Made by a program: the position numbers and the translations under genes. DNA of 46,766 nucleotides, taken from an uncultured Acidobacteriia bacterium. Its GTDB lineage: Bacteria > Acidobacteriota > Terriglobia > Bryobacterales > Bryobacteraceae. Positions 16,833 to 25,523 of this stretch are shown one piece after another (within the stretch, counting starts at the first letter, position 1; every line of letters begins with the position of its first letter). Where the stretch lies: assembly GCA_903875575.1 (NCBI GenBank), contig CAIQWJ010000103.1, forward strand, positions 1 through 46,766, read 5' to 3'. Under the pieces are notes generated by a model. The model searched no databases. It was not told where the DNA came from and saw nothing but the letters and a program-made list of their open reading frames with translations.

Positions 16833-17501
16833 ATGCACATAGGGCTGATCGGAGGGATCGGACCCGCCGCGACGGATTTCTATTACCGGCGGCTGATTTC
16901 GTCATTTGCCGCAAGAGGGGTGCCTCTCGAACTGACGATGGTCCACGCGGATACACCGACCCTCGTGGATAACCTTGCCCACAATGACGTGGCGTCGCAG
17001 GTTGGCATCTATGCGGGCCTCACAAACCGATTGTCCACGGCCGGTGCCGACTGCGTGGTTGTCACATCGATTGCCGGACACTTCTGCATTGATGATTTTG
17101 AGAAGGTGTCAACCCTGCCTGTTGTCAATATGCTTTCCGCGGTGAGCCGTGAGGTGGCAGCCCGTAAGCTCAGGCGGATCGGCATTCTCGGCACGCGGAG
17201 AGTGATGGAGTCGCGGTTTTACGGCGCTATCGCCAGTGCCGAAATCATTCCGCCGTCAGAGGATCTGGAACAGGTTCACGCGGCCTACGTTGCCATGGCG
17301 ACCGCGGGCATTCTGACGGAGGCGCAGCGGGATACCTTCTATTCCGCAAGTCAAAAGCTGATTGCGGAATCCGGTGCCGAAGCCATCATGCTGGGTGGCA
17401 CCGACCTCGCGCTGGCATTCCACGAAGAGACTTCCCCGTTCCCGCTTGTGGATTGCGCTGGCATCCATGTCGACGCGATCGTGAAGCTGGCCATCGGCTG
17501 A
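16833..17501 (+). CDS. Asp/Glu racemase-superfamily protein lacking both catalytic cysteines
   Basis: This is a 222-residue protein from ATG 16833, with GGGGGTGG upstream. MHIGLIGGIGPAATDFYYRRL is the N-terminus of the Asp/Glu racemase fold. The first catalytic cysteine, in the usual ACNTxH motif, is replaced (VTSIAGHFC, codons near 17061). The second, in the usual LGCTE, is Gly in MLGGTDL (17397-17399). The two-base mechanism of racemases needs both thiols, so a classical racemase activity is unlikely; other substrates or a non-racemase role should be considered. TACCAT lies at 16804-16809. An eight-codon frame from ATG 16816 overlaps the start codon. Confidence 0.8.
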   Translation: MHIGLIGGIGPAATDFYYRRLISSFAARGVPLELTMVHADTPTLVDNLAHNDVASQVGIYAGLTNRLSTAGADCVVVTSIAGHFCIDDFEKVSTLPVVNMLSAVSREVAARKLRRIGILGTRRVMESRFYGAIASAEIIPPSEDLEQVHAAYVAMATAGILTEAQRDTFYSASQKLIAESGAEAIMLGGTDLALAFHEETSPFPLVDCAGIHVDAIVKLAIG

Positions 17502-17548
17502 GTTGCAGGTACGCGTCTGATTCCAGCGGCGTGCGCTAGACTCCTCTT

Positions 17549-18460
17549 GTGATCTCCGGTTCCACTGTGATCTCAATTCGGGGATTGACAAAGCGCTACG
17601 GCAAGCTCGTTGCCGTGAATCGTCTGGACCTGGAAGTTCAGCGCGGCGAGGTCTTCGGCTTCCTCGGGCTGAACGGCGCAGGCAAGACCACCACAATCAG
17701 GATCCTGCTTGACCTGCTGCGCCCCACCTCGGGAAACGCTTCCCTGTTCGGCCACGATTGCCAGTCGGACAGCCAGAACGCCCGCGCCAGCGTGGGATAT
17801 TTGCCAGGCGAGATGGGAATCTATTCCGACATGACCGGTCACGAACTCCTCAGGTTCCTGGCGCGGATCGGAGGCGTCGGGATTTCCGCTAAGTATCGGG
17901 GCAGCCTGACGGAACGCTTCGAACTGGGAGATCGAGATCTTTCGAGGAAACTGCGCGAATACAGCACCGGCATGAAACGCAAGCTCGGGCTGATCCAGGC
18001 GTTTCAGGCGGATCCGCCGCTGCTCATACTGGACGAACCGACCGAAGGGCTCGACCCCCTCATGCAGGAATCGTTCTACGAACTCCTGAATGACGCGCGC
18101 AGTCGGGGCCGCACCGTGTTCATGTCCTCGCACGTGCTGCCCGAAGTGGAGCGTGTTTGCGACCGCATCGCCGTGTTGCGCAAAGGCGAAGTGGTACTGC
18201 TCTCCTCCGTGGAAGACGCGCGCAAACTCGCATCCAGGCGCGTGAGCGTGTCCTTCCGGCAGGATGTAGCCACTCCGGCTTCCCTCCCCCACGGTTACGA
18301 GATGATTGACGCGCAACCGCGCAAATGGGCTCTCCGCGTGACCGGGCAACTCGGCTCGTTGCCCGCGTTTCTCGCGGCACTTCCCGTAGCAGATCTCGCG
18401 GTGGAAGAAGCAAGACTCGAGGATGTGCTGGTCCGGTACTACCGGGATGGTGCCGCATGA
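17549..18460 (+). CDS. ABC transporter ATP-binding protein (exporter type)
   Basis: This 303-residue protein starts at GTG 17549. It has Walker A GLNGAGKTT (about residues 40-48), a signature-like YSTGMKRKLGL (138-148) in place of LSGGQ, Walker B LLILDEPTEGLDP (158-170) and the switch SSHVLPEVE. The C-terminal 80 residues are the accessory domain seen in ABC-2 type ATPases. TAGACT ends six bases before the GTG and there is no Shine-Dalgarno, so a leaderless message is likely. Its stop overlaps the start of the permease gene (ATGA at 18457-18460). It energises export of an unknown substrate. Confidence 0.93.
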   Translation: MISGSTVISIRGLTKRYGKLVAVNRLDLEVQRGEVFGFLGLNGAGKTTTIRILLDLLRPTSGNASLFGHDCQSDSQNARASVGYLPGEMGIYSDMTGHELLRFLARIGGVGISAKYRGSLTERFELGDRDLSRKLREYSTGMKRKLGLIQAFQADPPLLILDEPTEGLDPLMQESFYELLNDARSRGRTVFMSSHVLPEVERVCDRIAVLRKGEVVLLSSVEDARKLASRRVSVSFRQDVATPASLPHGYEMIDAQPRKWALRVTGQLGSLPAFLAALPVADLAVEEARLEDVLVRYYRDGAA

Positions 18461-19275
18461 CGATACTCTTCGCCCTGATCGCCCAGTCGCTGCACCGGGT
18501 CCGTAAGTTTCTCCTGGCGGTGGGCTTGTTGCTGGCCGGCTTCCAGGTAGTGCTCATCCTCCAGGCCAATTCAATCCAGGCTTCGAGCTCCTTCGCTCAA
18601 ATGGGCGCTCTGGTTCCGGCATTTGCGCGCGAGTTAATGGGACCCGCGTTTGTCGCGTTTCTTTCCTTCCAGGGAATCGTGTGCCTGGGCTATTTTCATC
18701 CCGTGGTGATGGGGGCGCTGGTTTCGGTCTCGCTCACTCTGGCAACCGTACCGGTGATGGAGATTGAAACGGGCTTCATTGATCTGTTGCTGGCCCGGCC
18801 CGTGGCCCGGCATTGGATCGTGACGCGGTCCATTCTGGTGTCGCTGATCTCCGCCGCGTATCTGCTCGCCATGATGGCGCTGGGCACATGGGTTGGTCTG
18901 AGTGTTTTCGCGGCGAAGGCCACTGTCTGGCCATCGGCCGGGCTCATTCGATCAATGGCCATCAACCTGGGATTCCTCATCCTCTGCTGGTCTGGGATTG
19001 CGATGGCGATCGGTTGCGCCTGCCGCCGGAGGAGTTCCGCCGGGGCCATCGCTGGATTGCTGGCGCTGACGGCATACCTCACCGACTATATCGGCAGGGC
19101 ATGGAAACCGGCTGACTCCATAGCCTGGCTTTCGCCGTTCCGGTACTACACTCCGTTTGACCTGGTGATGGGCGCGGCGCTTCCGGCAAAGAGCCTCTAC
19201 GTTTTGGGGGGAGTGGCAATAGCGGCGTTTGCACTGGCCTACGTGCTGTATTCGCGGAGAGACATTTCGCGCTGA
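18457..19275 (+). CDS. ABC-2 type transporter permease
   Basis: This 272-residue membrane protein starts at ATG 18457 inside the ATPase stop. About six helices are visible, including RKFLLAVGLLLAGFQVVLIL, VVMGALVSVSLTLATVPVM and AGAIAGLLALTAYL, closing with VLGGVAIAAFALAYVLYSRRD. The cytoplasmic motif EIETGFIDLLLARPVARHW between helices is typical of ABC-2 permeases contacting the ATPase. It makes a two-gene operon with the ATPase, so the exporter is probably a dimer of each. The substrate is unknown. Confidence 0.9.
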   Translation: MTILFALIAQSLHRVRKFLLAVGLLLAGFQVVLILQANSIQASSSFAQMGALVPAFARELMGPAFVAFLSFQGIVCLGYFHPVVMGALVSVSLTLATVPVMEIETGFIDLLLARPVARHWIVTRSILVSLISAAYLLAMMALGTWVGLSVFAAKATVWPSAGLIRSMAINLGFLILCWSGIAMAIGCACRRRSSAGAIAGLLALTAYLTDYIGRAWKPADSIAWLSPFRYYTPFDLVMGAALPAKSLYVLGGVAIAAFALAYVLYSRRDISR

Positions 19276-19291
19276 CGCGAAAATTTCCCGG

Positions 19292-20011
19292 TTAGTTCTC
19301 GGAAGGATGTTCCACGCTGTCGATCACCAAGACCTCGGTGGGAACCTTCTTCATTTCCAGCTTCAGGCCGAACTTTTCTACGGCATCGGGAACTCCCGCA
19401 TACGGATCGTCACCCTCCCAGTTCAGCGTGAAATCGTACTCCCCCGTCAGCCCCGTTTGGTCGGCCACCGGACCGCGCAGCAGGATCGCCAGCGCATTCG
19501 TGAGGGTCACCGCCTGAACGTGCCGACAGGTCAGTTCGTATCGGCCACCGTCGGCAGTGCGGTCGCAGCGATCCGTGCCTCCTGGCTGCGCCTGGTCCAG
19601 CTTCGCGCCGCCCGCAGCAAGCCGCAACGTATAGGCCGAGAGCATTTTTATCTCCCGGTGAAGCTTGAGACGGAAGCGCTCTGCCAACAGGTTCTGCAGC
19701 ATCAGCCTGACCTGCTTGTCCGTGGTCTCGGGATCGGCAGCCCGTGCGTCGATTTGGAACTGGTCCGTGCTGATCCAGCCGGGTCCCCCCTCAATCCGGA
19801 CGCTTTGAATTTCGTATGCCACGGCGATCAGCTGTTTGATGTGCGCATTGGTCAACGTGAACCGCCCATGGGAAATATCGCCACTCATGGTGGCGACCGG
19901 CGAGTAGTCGCGAATCCGCTTCACCGAGGCAACTTCGAACGCCGGAGCGGTCTCTCCGCGGGCAATTGCGACTGCTGCGAAAAATAGGCCGACGCGGAAC
20001 ATAGTTCCCAT
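19292..20011 (-). CDS. Secreted TIGR03435-family protein
   Basis: I choose ATG 20011 because it starts the signal peptide (FRVGLFFAAVAIARGETA); upstream ATG 20044 only adds residues before it. The mature part has the family phrases PAFEVASVKR, LTNAHIKQLIAVAYEI, VRIEGGPGWISTDQFQIDA, MLQNLLAERFRLKLHRE, VADQTGLTGEYDFTLNW and the closing VLVIDSVEHPSEN. This family is greatly expanded in Solibacter-type genomes and has no known function; members are exported. TACTCT ends seven bases before ATG 20011 on the minus strand with no Shine-Dalgarno. A second member lies at 24405. Confidence 0.9.
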   Translation of the reverse strand: MGTMFRVGLFFAAVAIARGETAPAFEVASVKRIRDYSPVATMSGDISHGRFTLTNAHIKQLIAVAYEIQSVRIEGGPGWISTDQFQIDARAADPETTDKQVRLMLQNLLAERFRLKLHREIKMLSAYTLRLAAGGAKLDQAQPGGTDRCDRTADGGRYELTCRHVQAVTLTNALAILLRGPVADQTGLTGEYDFTLNWEGDDPYAGVPDAVEKFGLKLEMKKVPTEVLVIDSVEHPSEN

Positions 20012-20069
20012 GAAAGGCAGAGTAACAGATACGGCCTTCGACATGCACACCAAACACGTACATTAAAAC

Positions 20070-20099
20070 TTGACATATGTACATAACATACGGTACACT
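20070..20099 (+). promoter_or_regulatory. Promoter with palindromic operator, Phd/PIN module
   Basis: TTGACA (20070-20075), an 18-base spacer and TACACT (20094-20099) sit six bases before GTG 20106, so transcription should start at or next to the start codon. The spacer begins with a perfect ten-base palindrome TATGTACATA (20076-20085), a natural operator for the antitoxin. Confidence 0.7.
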
Positions 20100-20105
20100 T
20101 CAATT

Positions 20106-20354
20106 GTGTCAGTAACAGCTACTCAGCTTCGCAAAGAGCTCTTCACAACGCTGGACCGCGCTGTTCAGGGAGAGACCGTGGAAATCACGTATAAGGGCAC
20201 AACCATTCTGCTCAAGACCGCTGGCACCTCCAAGCTCGCACGGGCTGTGCGGCGGCCTACCATCCTGGTCAATCCCGATGAACTCGTGGAGTCAAATGCC
20301 AGCCTGATGGCCGAACTTGAAGCGAAGTGGGCTCAAGAGGCGGATACTCTTTGA
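20106..20354 (+). CDS. Phd/YefM-like antitoxin
   Basis: This is an 82-residue protein from GTG 20106. MSVTATQLRKELFTTLDRAV and GETVEITYKGTTILLK match the Phd/YefM antitoxin DNA-binding and dimer domain. The C-terminal ELEAKWAQEADTL would bind the toxin. The -10 hexamer ends six bases before the GTG, so the message is probably leaderless. The last codons and stop (gaggcggatactcttTGA) form the first unit of a 24-bp tandem repeat that now separates this gene from its toxin. Confidence 0.88.
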   Translation: MSVTATQLRKELFTTLDRAVQGETVEITYKGTTILLKTAGTSKLARAVRRPTILVNPDELVESNASLMAELEAKWAQEADTL

Positions 20355-20432
20355 AAACAAGAGGCGGAGACTCTTTGAAAACACGACGCGGAGACTCTTC
20401 AAAAAACGGAGCAGCATCTCTTTGAGTTCGGT
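20337..20432 (+). repeat. Four-copy 24-bp tandem repeat between antitoxin and toxin
   Basis: The units start at 20337, 20361, 20385 and 20409. Units 1 and 2 differ at two bases; unit 3 is more diverged and unit 4 has lost one base in its first half. Unit 1 holds the antitoxin stop as TTGA (20351-20354). Unit 2 repeats TTGA, unit 3 has TCAA, and unit 4 has TTGA again (20422-20425), where TTG is the best start for the toxin. The expansion therefore duplicates a TTGA stop/start overlap. Confidence 0.85.
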
Positions 20433-20805
20433 TTATCTCGACACGCACGCCGCCGTCTTCCTTCACGCCGGCGAACTCGAGCGGTTGGGTACCGAGGGCA
20501 AACGGCAAATTGAGGCCAGCGACCTCCTGATTTCCCCGATGGTGTTGCTGGAGATGAACTATCTCTTTGAACTGAAAAAGATCCGCTACAACGCGAAGGA
20601 AATCTACGCCGCGCTCAACGCATCCTTCGGCGTGACGTTGTGTCCGATCCCCTTCTCCGACGTCTCCCTCCAGGCGCTGGACCTCACCTGGACGCGGGAC
20701 CCCTTCGATCGAATCATCGTTGCGCAGGCGCAGGTAAATCAGAACGCGACTTTGATCACTCGCGACCGCACTCTCCAGATCCACTATCGCCGGTGTGTCT
20801 GGTAG
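20422..20805 (+). CDS. PIN-domain toxin of the Phd/PIN module
   Basis: From TTG 20422 this is a 127-residue PIN protein with acidic residues at D7 (YLDTH), E44 (LLEMN), D93 and D96 (RDPFDR) and D115 (TRDRTL). The pattern matches PIN ribonucleases paired with Phd-type antitoxins. The frame stays open upstream to 20317, but that extension is made of the 24-bp repeat and is basic and low-complexity, so it is unlikely to be native. Starting at TTG puts the protein at normal length. It lies in the same direction as the antitoxin, now about 70 bases further from it than in the inferred ancestral TTGA overlap. Confidence 0.85.
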   Translation: MSSVYLDTHAAVFLHAGELERLGTEGKRQIEASDLLISPMVLLEMNYLFELKKIRYNAKEIYAALNASFGVTLCPIPFSDVSLQALDLTWTRDPFDRIIVAQAQVNQNATLITRDRTLQIHYRRCVW

Positions 20806-20820
20806 GCGCGGCCTGACCGC

Positions 20821-22749
20821 TCACGGTGCCGCAAATACACCGGCAAGATCTTCCCATTCCTCCTGCCATTTTTGGCCGTCCCACGCCTTGTGATACATAC
20901 TCCGTGTGCTGCCGAGCCCAAAGACATCCAACCGTTCAGCGCCCCACGAAACAACCCGGGGAGGACTGCTGAAAACCCCGCCCAGCGGCTCCCAATCCAA
21001 CTGCGAGGGCCACCACCCACTCTCACCCCACGCTTTGTGATACATGGCGCCTTCGGTCCCCACGCCAAAGATGTCGAGCCGGTTCTTGCCCCACGCGACG
21101 ACTGCCGGCGGGCTTGTGAAGGTGCCGCCCAGATTCTCCCAATCCGTCCAGCCGTTCACGTCCCATGCCTTGTGGCGCATGCTGCCATCCGTCCAGATCG
21201 CGAAGACATCGAGCCGGTTGCTTTCCCATGAAACGACGGCCGGCTGGCTGATGAAGGTACCTCCCAGATTCTCCCAGACATCCGAAGGGGGCTGCCACGA
21301 GTTGCCATCCCAGGCCCTGTGGAGCATCGAGCCATCGGTCGTGAGGCCGAAGATATCCAGCCGGTCGGTATCCCATGAAACCGCCACTGGCGGGCTGCCG
21401 AAGACGCCCCCCAAATCCTCCCATTCGGACTGCCACCCGTTGCCATCGAACGCTTTGTGAGACACCGCATGGTCCAGATTGAGACCAAAAACGTCCAGCC
21501 GGCCAGGCCCCCAGGAAACCACGGATGGAGGACTCGTGAAGACGCCCCCCTGCGGTTCCCAGCCAGCCAGGGAGGGTTGCCACGCATCGCCATCCCACGC
21601 CTTGTGAAACATGGAGCCGTCCGTGCCCAGCCCGAAGACGTCCAGCCGGTTAGCGCCCCACGCGACCACGGCGGGTGGGCTGGTGAAGGCGCCTCCCTGC
21701 CTCTCCCAGCCAGTCACCGAAGGTCTCCAGCCACTGCCATCCCACGTCTTGTGAAACATGGCACCATCGGTGCCCACACCAAAAATGTCGAGCCTGTTGC
21801 TGCCCCAGGAAACGGCAAAGGGCGTGACGGGTTCCATCACGGGAGCCACGCACGCGTTATCCCGTTGTGACCAGTATTTCTGAACCAGAATGCCGTTCAC
21901 ACGGCCGTTCTTGTCCTGACACCCGCAGCTCGCGTCTCCGATCTCATTCGCGGCGTTGGGGTCCGCCGGAACAATCGAAAACGCGGTGCCCTCGGGATCG
22001 GAACAGACTTCGACCAACTCGTGAGAGAAGATTGCCGTGATGCCGTCGAGCGTGCCATCGTTGGTGACCCACACGTAGTACCCGATGTCGTTGTCACGGG
22101 GGAGATCCACATCCAGACCGTCGGATGGAGAGTTGTTGTCCAGATGCTCGTCTGCATCCCCTGCGTTGCCATCCACGTCGATGTCAACGAGGTCGTCGGC
22201 ATCGGTACGAATGAAGTAGTAGTGTGCGCCGGAATCCCTGGGGTCGGAATACTTCGTGCCTTCCGGCATAATCACCGCGTAGAGAATCGGGCCGGCCTGA
22301 TCGGGCACGGGGACCGTTACGTTGTCGATCGAATCCTGAATAAATCCGATGACCTGATCCTCGCTGAAAGAAGCGGGAGGGTTCGATGACGTCACGGTTG
22401 CCTGACCAACAAGACGCCCGTGCCCAACACCCCGGTATTGCAGCAGGGCCGACATGTAAGGTCCCCTGAGGATGTTCGTTACCGCCCCCACAACATCGTC
22501 TGAGGAAGGCGACGGGGTTCCTGCCCATACCGAGCCCCAAAAGATCAGAAACACGTTCACGCACGGGAGTACCGGACCGTGGCCGTCGACAATCCCCACT
22601 CCGGATAACGCTCCACCGCCGCCCGTTCCGCCGCCATCAGCCTGAGGCGTCAGGGGAGAGCGACCTGCCCGGACAACGCCACGGAAATCCGCCACTTTGA
22701 TCACGGAACGCCTGACCGGCGAAGGCGCTTCATTGCTGCCTGTTTTCAT
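20821..22749 (-). CDS. Seven-bladed PLL-type lectin with N-terminal SHELVE domain
   Basis: This is a 642-residue protein. The C-terminal half has seven repeats of the form [31 protein letters not shown] with a WE.LGG linker. This is the pattern of Photorhabdus-lectin (PLL)-like beta-propellers that bind fucose or related sugars. The N-terminal half (about residues 60-300) has [13 protein letters not shown], a [14 protein letters not shown] acidic loop and [15 protein letters not shown], a zincin-like signature in which the second His of HExxH is Glu. A Cys pair in ASCGCQD follows. There is no clear signal peptide, but a hydrophobic stretch ([14 protein letters not shown]) lies near residue 65. 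Its ATG overlaps the upstream DUF1080 stop (ATGA), so the two are coupled. Confidence 0.82.
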   Translation of the reverse strand: MKTGSNEAPSPVRRSVIKVADFRGVVRAGRSPLTPQADGGGTGGGGALSGVGIVDGHGPVLPCVNVFLIFWGSVWAGTPSPSSDDVVGAVTNILRGPYMSALLQYRGVGHGRLVGQATVTSSNPPASFSEDQVIGFIQDSIDNVTVPVPDQAGPILYAVIMPEGTKYSDPRDSGAHYYFIRTDADDLVDIDVDGNAGDADEHLDNNSPSDGLDVDLPRDNDIGYYVWVTNDGTLDGITAIFSHELVEVCSDPEGTAFSIVPADPNAANEIGDASCGCQDKNGRVNGILVQKYWSQRDNACVAPVMEPVTPFAVSWGSNRLDIFGVGTDGAMFHKTWDGSGWRPSVTGWERQGGAFTSPPAVVAWGANRLDVFGLGTDGSMFHKAWDGDAWQPSLAGWEPQGGVFTSPPSVVSWGPGRLDVFGLNLDHAVSHKAFDGNGWQSEWEDLGGVFGSPPVAVSWDTDRLDIFGLTTDGSMLHRAWDGNSWQPPSDVWENLGGTFISQPAVVSWESNRLDVFAIWTDGSMRHKAWDVNGWTDWENLGGTFTSPPAVVAWGKNRLDIFGVGTEGAMYHKAWGESGWWPSQLDWEPLGGVFSSPPRVVSWGAERLDVFGLGSTRSMYHKAWDGQKWQEEWEDLAGVFAAP

Positions 22750-23606
22750 TCGGACCTCTTTCCACGCCTCACCTCATCCGGACTGCCCAGCCTCCGCGCC
22801 CAGATATTCCGAAAGCGCACAGGCGAGTTGTGATTCTGCAGCAGCAGTGAATCCTCGGCTGGCTGCGCGATATATTTCGCCGCGGCCCGATACATCGTCG
22901 GCCCCAGCAGTTCCCTGCGATTGTGCATCAGGACGCCGTTCAGGAACACGGTCACAAATGCCGGTTTGAGCACCTTATCGCCATCCATCTGCGGCGCTTC
23001 GAACACGATGTCAAAGGTCTGCCACTCGCCGGGCTTTCGGCCCGGATTTGCCAGCGCCGGCCATTGCCCATAGATTGCGCCGATCTGGCCGTCCGCGTAG
23101 ATGGAATTCTGCCACTCGTCAAAGATCTGAACTTCGTAGCGCCCCTGGAGGAAAACACCGCTGTTGCCGCGGTCCTGCCGACTGCCGCCTGTCGTCGTCG
23201 GCAGGGCAAATTCCACGTGTACCTGCACGTCGCCGAACTTCTCCCGGGTCGCCAGATCGCCACTGCCGGGCACGGTTTCCATGTAGCCGTTTTCTACCTT
23301 CCAGGCCGGCGCGCCGGCGCGCGGCGTAATACCAGTGGGCATCGTCTGGGTAGCGGGCAGCCAGTGCGAAAGGTCCCTGCCATCGAATAGAATGATCGCG
23401 TCCGAAGGCGCATCCCCCGGCTTCGCGCCAGGCGTCACCGCCGGTGGATGCGGACGTGCAGGGTCATGCACGTGCCATGGCTGGCCTGGAACGAGCGGCG
23501 TGTCGGTGTAGCCCCGAACATCGGTCTGCCCTGCGGGGGGTTGTGCCACAGCCAAAACGGCAAGAGCAGTCAGCATAGCGCCGGGACTTATGATAGTGCT
23601 TCGCAT
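22746..23606 (-). CDS. Secreted DUF1080 protein (3-keto-disaccharide hydrolase-like)
   Basis: This is a 286-residue protein from ATG 23606 (GTG 23612 is also possible) with a signal peptide ([17 protein letters not shown]). The DUF1080 jelly-roll is seen in [66 protein letters not shown] and RNIWARRL. The family is related to laminin-G-like glycoside-binding folds, and some members hydrolyse 3-keto-glycosides. It is probably periplasmic. It is the first gene of a two-gene unit with the lectin, and it faces the other DUF1080 gene across about 30 bases. Confidence 0.87.
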   Translation of the reverse strand: MRSTIISPGAMLTALAVLAVAQPPAGQTDVRGYTDTPLVPGQPWHVHDPARPHPPAVTPGAKPGDAPSDAIILFDGRDLSHWLPATQTMPTGITPRAGAPAWKVENGYMETVPGSGDLATREKFGDVQVHVEFALPTTTGGSRQDRGNSGVFLQGRYEVQIFDEWQNSIYADGQIGAIYGQWPALANPGRKPGEWQTFDIVFEAPQMDGDKVLKPAFVTVFLNGVLMHNRRELLGPTMYRAAAKYIAQPAEDSLLLQNHNSPVRFRNIWARRLGSPDEVRRGKRSE

Positions 23607-23637
23607 GGTCACTATAATTTCATAGGAAGGTGGATTT

Positions 23638-24390
23638 ATGAAAACCGCTCATCTGAATGTTTTGGTTTGTGCCGGTCTGATGCTCGCCATCAGCGCGTTC
23701 GCCGCCGATAACGCGGACATCCCGCCACACGGCCCGGCTGTCGTGCTTTTCGATGGTTCCGGTCTCGATCAGTTTGATAGCTTTATTCCTTCCAAAGGAC
23801 TGAACAACGACACGGACCACATCTTCACCGTGGAAGACAAGGTGATTCACGTCTCCGGCAAGGAGTTCGGCGGACTCGTCACGAAACAGGAATACGCTGA
23901 CTTTTACCTCAGCGCCGAGTTCAAGTGGGGCGAAGGCACCTACGCTCCGCGCGAGGGCAAGGCACGCGATGCCGGCATTCTGTACCACGTCACGGGCCCA
24001 CTCAAGGTCTGGCCCAGTTCCATCGAGTTTCAAATGCAGGAAGGTGCCACGGGAGATATCTGGCTTTGCAACGGCTTCTCTGTGACTACGAGCGAAGGCA
24101 AAAGAGTGGTGGGTAGCCCCGGCAAATATGTGGGGATCAACCGCTTTGGCAAAGGCCCGTGGAAAGATGAACTCGGCTACCGCGACCCGAATGGCGATCC
24201 TGAGAAGCCGCACGGGGAATGGAATCAGGTCGAACTCGTGGTGAAGGGCGACCACGTGAAATACTACGTCAACGGCAAGTTGGTCAATGAGGGGTCGGAG
24301 ACGGTCGTGAACAAAGGCAAGATTCTGTTCCAGTCCGAAGGTGCGGAAGTGTACTACCGAAATATGCGCCTGTATCCGCTGTTGCCGTAG
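23638..24390 (+). CDS. Secreted DUF1080 protein
   Basis: This 250-residue protein has AGGAAGG before ATG 23638 and a signal peptide (VLVCAGLMLAISAFAAD). DUF1080 features are AVVLFDGSGLDQF, VHVSGKEFGGLVTKQEYADF-like segments, DAGILYHVTGP, WPSSIEFQMQEGATGDIW and the closing YYRNMRLYPL. Compared with the divergent copy it has a longer central insert. A TATAAT hexamer at 23613-23618 lies in the short shared intergenic region. The TIGR03435 gene follows 14 bases downstream, so they may be co-transcribed. A role in glycoside breakdown is inferred from the family. Confidence 0.87.
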   Translation: MKTAHLNVLVCAGLMLAISAFAADNADIPPHGPAVVLFDGSGLDQFDSFIPSKGLNNDTDHIFTVEDKVIHVSGKEFGGLVTKQEYADFYLSAEFKWGEGTYAPREGKARDAGILYHVTGPLKVWPSSIEFQMQEGATGDIWLCNGFSVTTSEGKRVVGSPGKYVGINRFGKGPWKDELGYRDPNGDPEKPHGEWNQVELVVKGDHVKYYVNGKLVNEGSETVVNKGKILFQSEGAEVYYRNMRLYPLLP

Positions 24391-24404
24391 GAGGGATACC
24401 CATC

Positions 24405-25211
24405 ATGAAGCACTTCATCGCGCGAATTGCCTTGCCATGTATCGTCACTTCTCTGTTTGCCCAGGCACAGACCAACCAGCCATCGGCATTCAAATTCGAA
24501 GTGTGTTCCATCCGACCGAGCGGGAATCAGGCAGGGGGAGGAGGAAGCTACCTTCCCACCCCGAATGGATTTCGAATAGCGGCGACTCTTCGGGAATTGG
24601 TATTGATAGCCTACGGTCCTCCGGGGTCCAATACTCTCTGGCAAACCAATGCGATTTTTAAACCCGCCTGGATTGGCACTGATCGTTACGACATCGATGC
24701 GCGGGTATCGCAAGCCGACCTCCATGCCTGGCAGGGCCGGAGCCGCAACCATGAACTCCTCCGTCTCGCCCTGCGTGCGGAACTCCAGGATCGATTCAAG
24801 CTAGCCGTACACGAGCAACCGGAGAAGCGGAAGGTCTATGAACTGTCAATCGCGAAGGGTGGACCGAAGCTGAAAGCGGTAGTTCCAGGTGCGACTCTTC
24901 CTGTAGGTGTGAAACTGGCGGATGGCGGCGTTATGACACCCATCGGGGACCGGGCAAGCGGCGGGTGGAACTTCGTTGGCGCAACCATGCAGGATCTCGC
25001 CGGATTTCTGTCTGCTGGAGGAATTCCAGCCCGTGATCGGACTGGCCTGTCGGGACACTTCGACTTCCCGTTGCGCCGGGTTGAGACACTCCCCGGGGAA
25101 GATCCGGTGTTTCTTCATCCCGTTGGCCAACTCGGACTCCAGGTAAAGCCCGGCATGGAGAACATACCTACACTGGTCATCGACCGCGCCGAAAGACCAA
25201 CTCCAAACTAA
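24405..25211 (+). CDS. Secreted TIGR03435-family protein, second copy
   Basis: This 268-residue protein has AGGAGGG before ATG 24405 and a signal peptide (LPCIVTSLFAQAQ). Family phrases are FKFEVCSIRPSG, LRELVLIAYG, PAWIGTDRYDIDARV, LRAELQDRFKLAVHEQPEKRK, YELSIAKGGPKL, DRTGLSGHFDF and the terminal IPTLVIDRAERPTPN. It matches the copy at 19292 in layout but is clearly diverged in sequence, so it is not a recent duplicate. Function is unknown. It follows the DUF1080 gene closely in the same direction. Confidence 0.9.
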   Translation: MKHFIARIALPCIVTSLFAQAQTNQPSAFKFEVCSIRPSGNQAGGGGSYLPTPNGFRIAATLRELVLIAYGPPGSNTLWQTNAIFKPAWIGTDRYDIDARVSQADLHAWQGRSRNHELLRLALRAELQDRFKLAVHEQPEKRKVYELSIAKGGPKLKAVVPGATLPVGVKLADGGVMTPIGDRASGGWNFVGATMQDLAGFLSAGGIPARDRTGLSGHFDFPLRRVETLPGEDPVFLHPVGQLGLQVKPGMENIPTLVIDRAERPTPN

Positions 25212-25241
25212 GTAAAGGCCTCAGCCTGTCCTGAAGCTTAA

Positions 25242-25523
25242 TTATCGAAGTTCCACAACCAATTCACGCCCCAGGACCGTAGCCGCCTTTCGCAGCGTGC
25301 TCAACGTGACGGCGTCGTAATCGGGATCCAGCAAGCGGTCCAGCGCCGCGCGGCTGGTGTGCATCCTTCGCGCCATCTCGGACCTGGAGAAGCTCTTCTC
25401 CTTCATTGCCGCCTCCACTTGCCGCGCGAGCACCCGTCTGATCGCTGTTTCTGTAACCTCCTCCCGAATACCTTCCTCCTGGAGCCAGCTATCAAATGAC
25501 GATCCGATGTTTTTCTTCTTCAT
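25242..25523 (-). CDS. higA: HigA-like XRE-family antitoxin
   Basis: This is a 93-residue protein. The helix-turn-helix covers about residues 42-90 (SFSRSEMARRMHTSRAALDRLL, VTLSTLRKAATVLGRELVVEL). The N-terminal GSSFDSWLQEEGIREEV is the toxin-binding part typical of this HigA group. Its ATG overlaps the toxin stop (ATGA at 25520-25523), giving the toxin-first order usual for HigBA. The antitoxin reads intact while its toxin is frameshifted. Confidence 0.88.
   Translation of the reverse strand: MKKKNIGSSFDSWLQEEGIREEVTETAIRRVLARQVEAAMKEKSFSRSEMARRMHTSRAALDRLLDPDYDAVTLSTLRKAATVLGRELVVELR

Noticed and set aside
20317-20421. N-terminal extension of the PIN toxin
   Set aside because: It is translated tandem repeat; PIN homology starts at TTG 20422.
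20840-21830. Second repeat-rich region suggesting an array
   Set aside because: It encodes the seven lectin blades; no conserved repeat-spacer structure exists.
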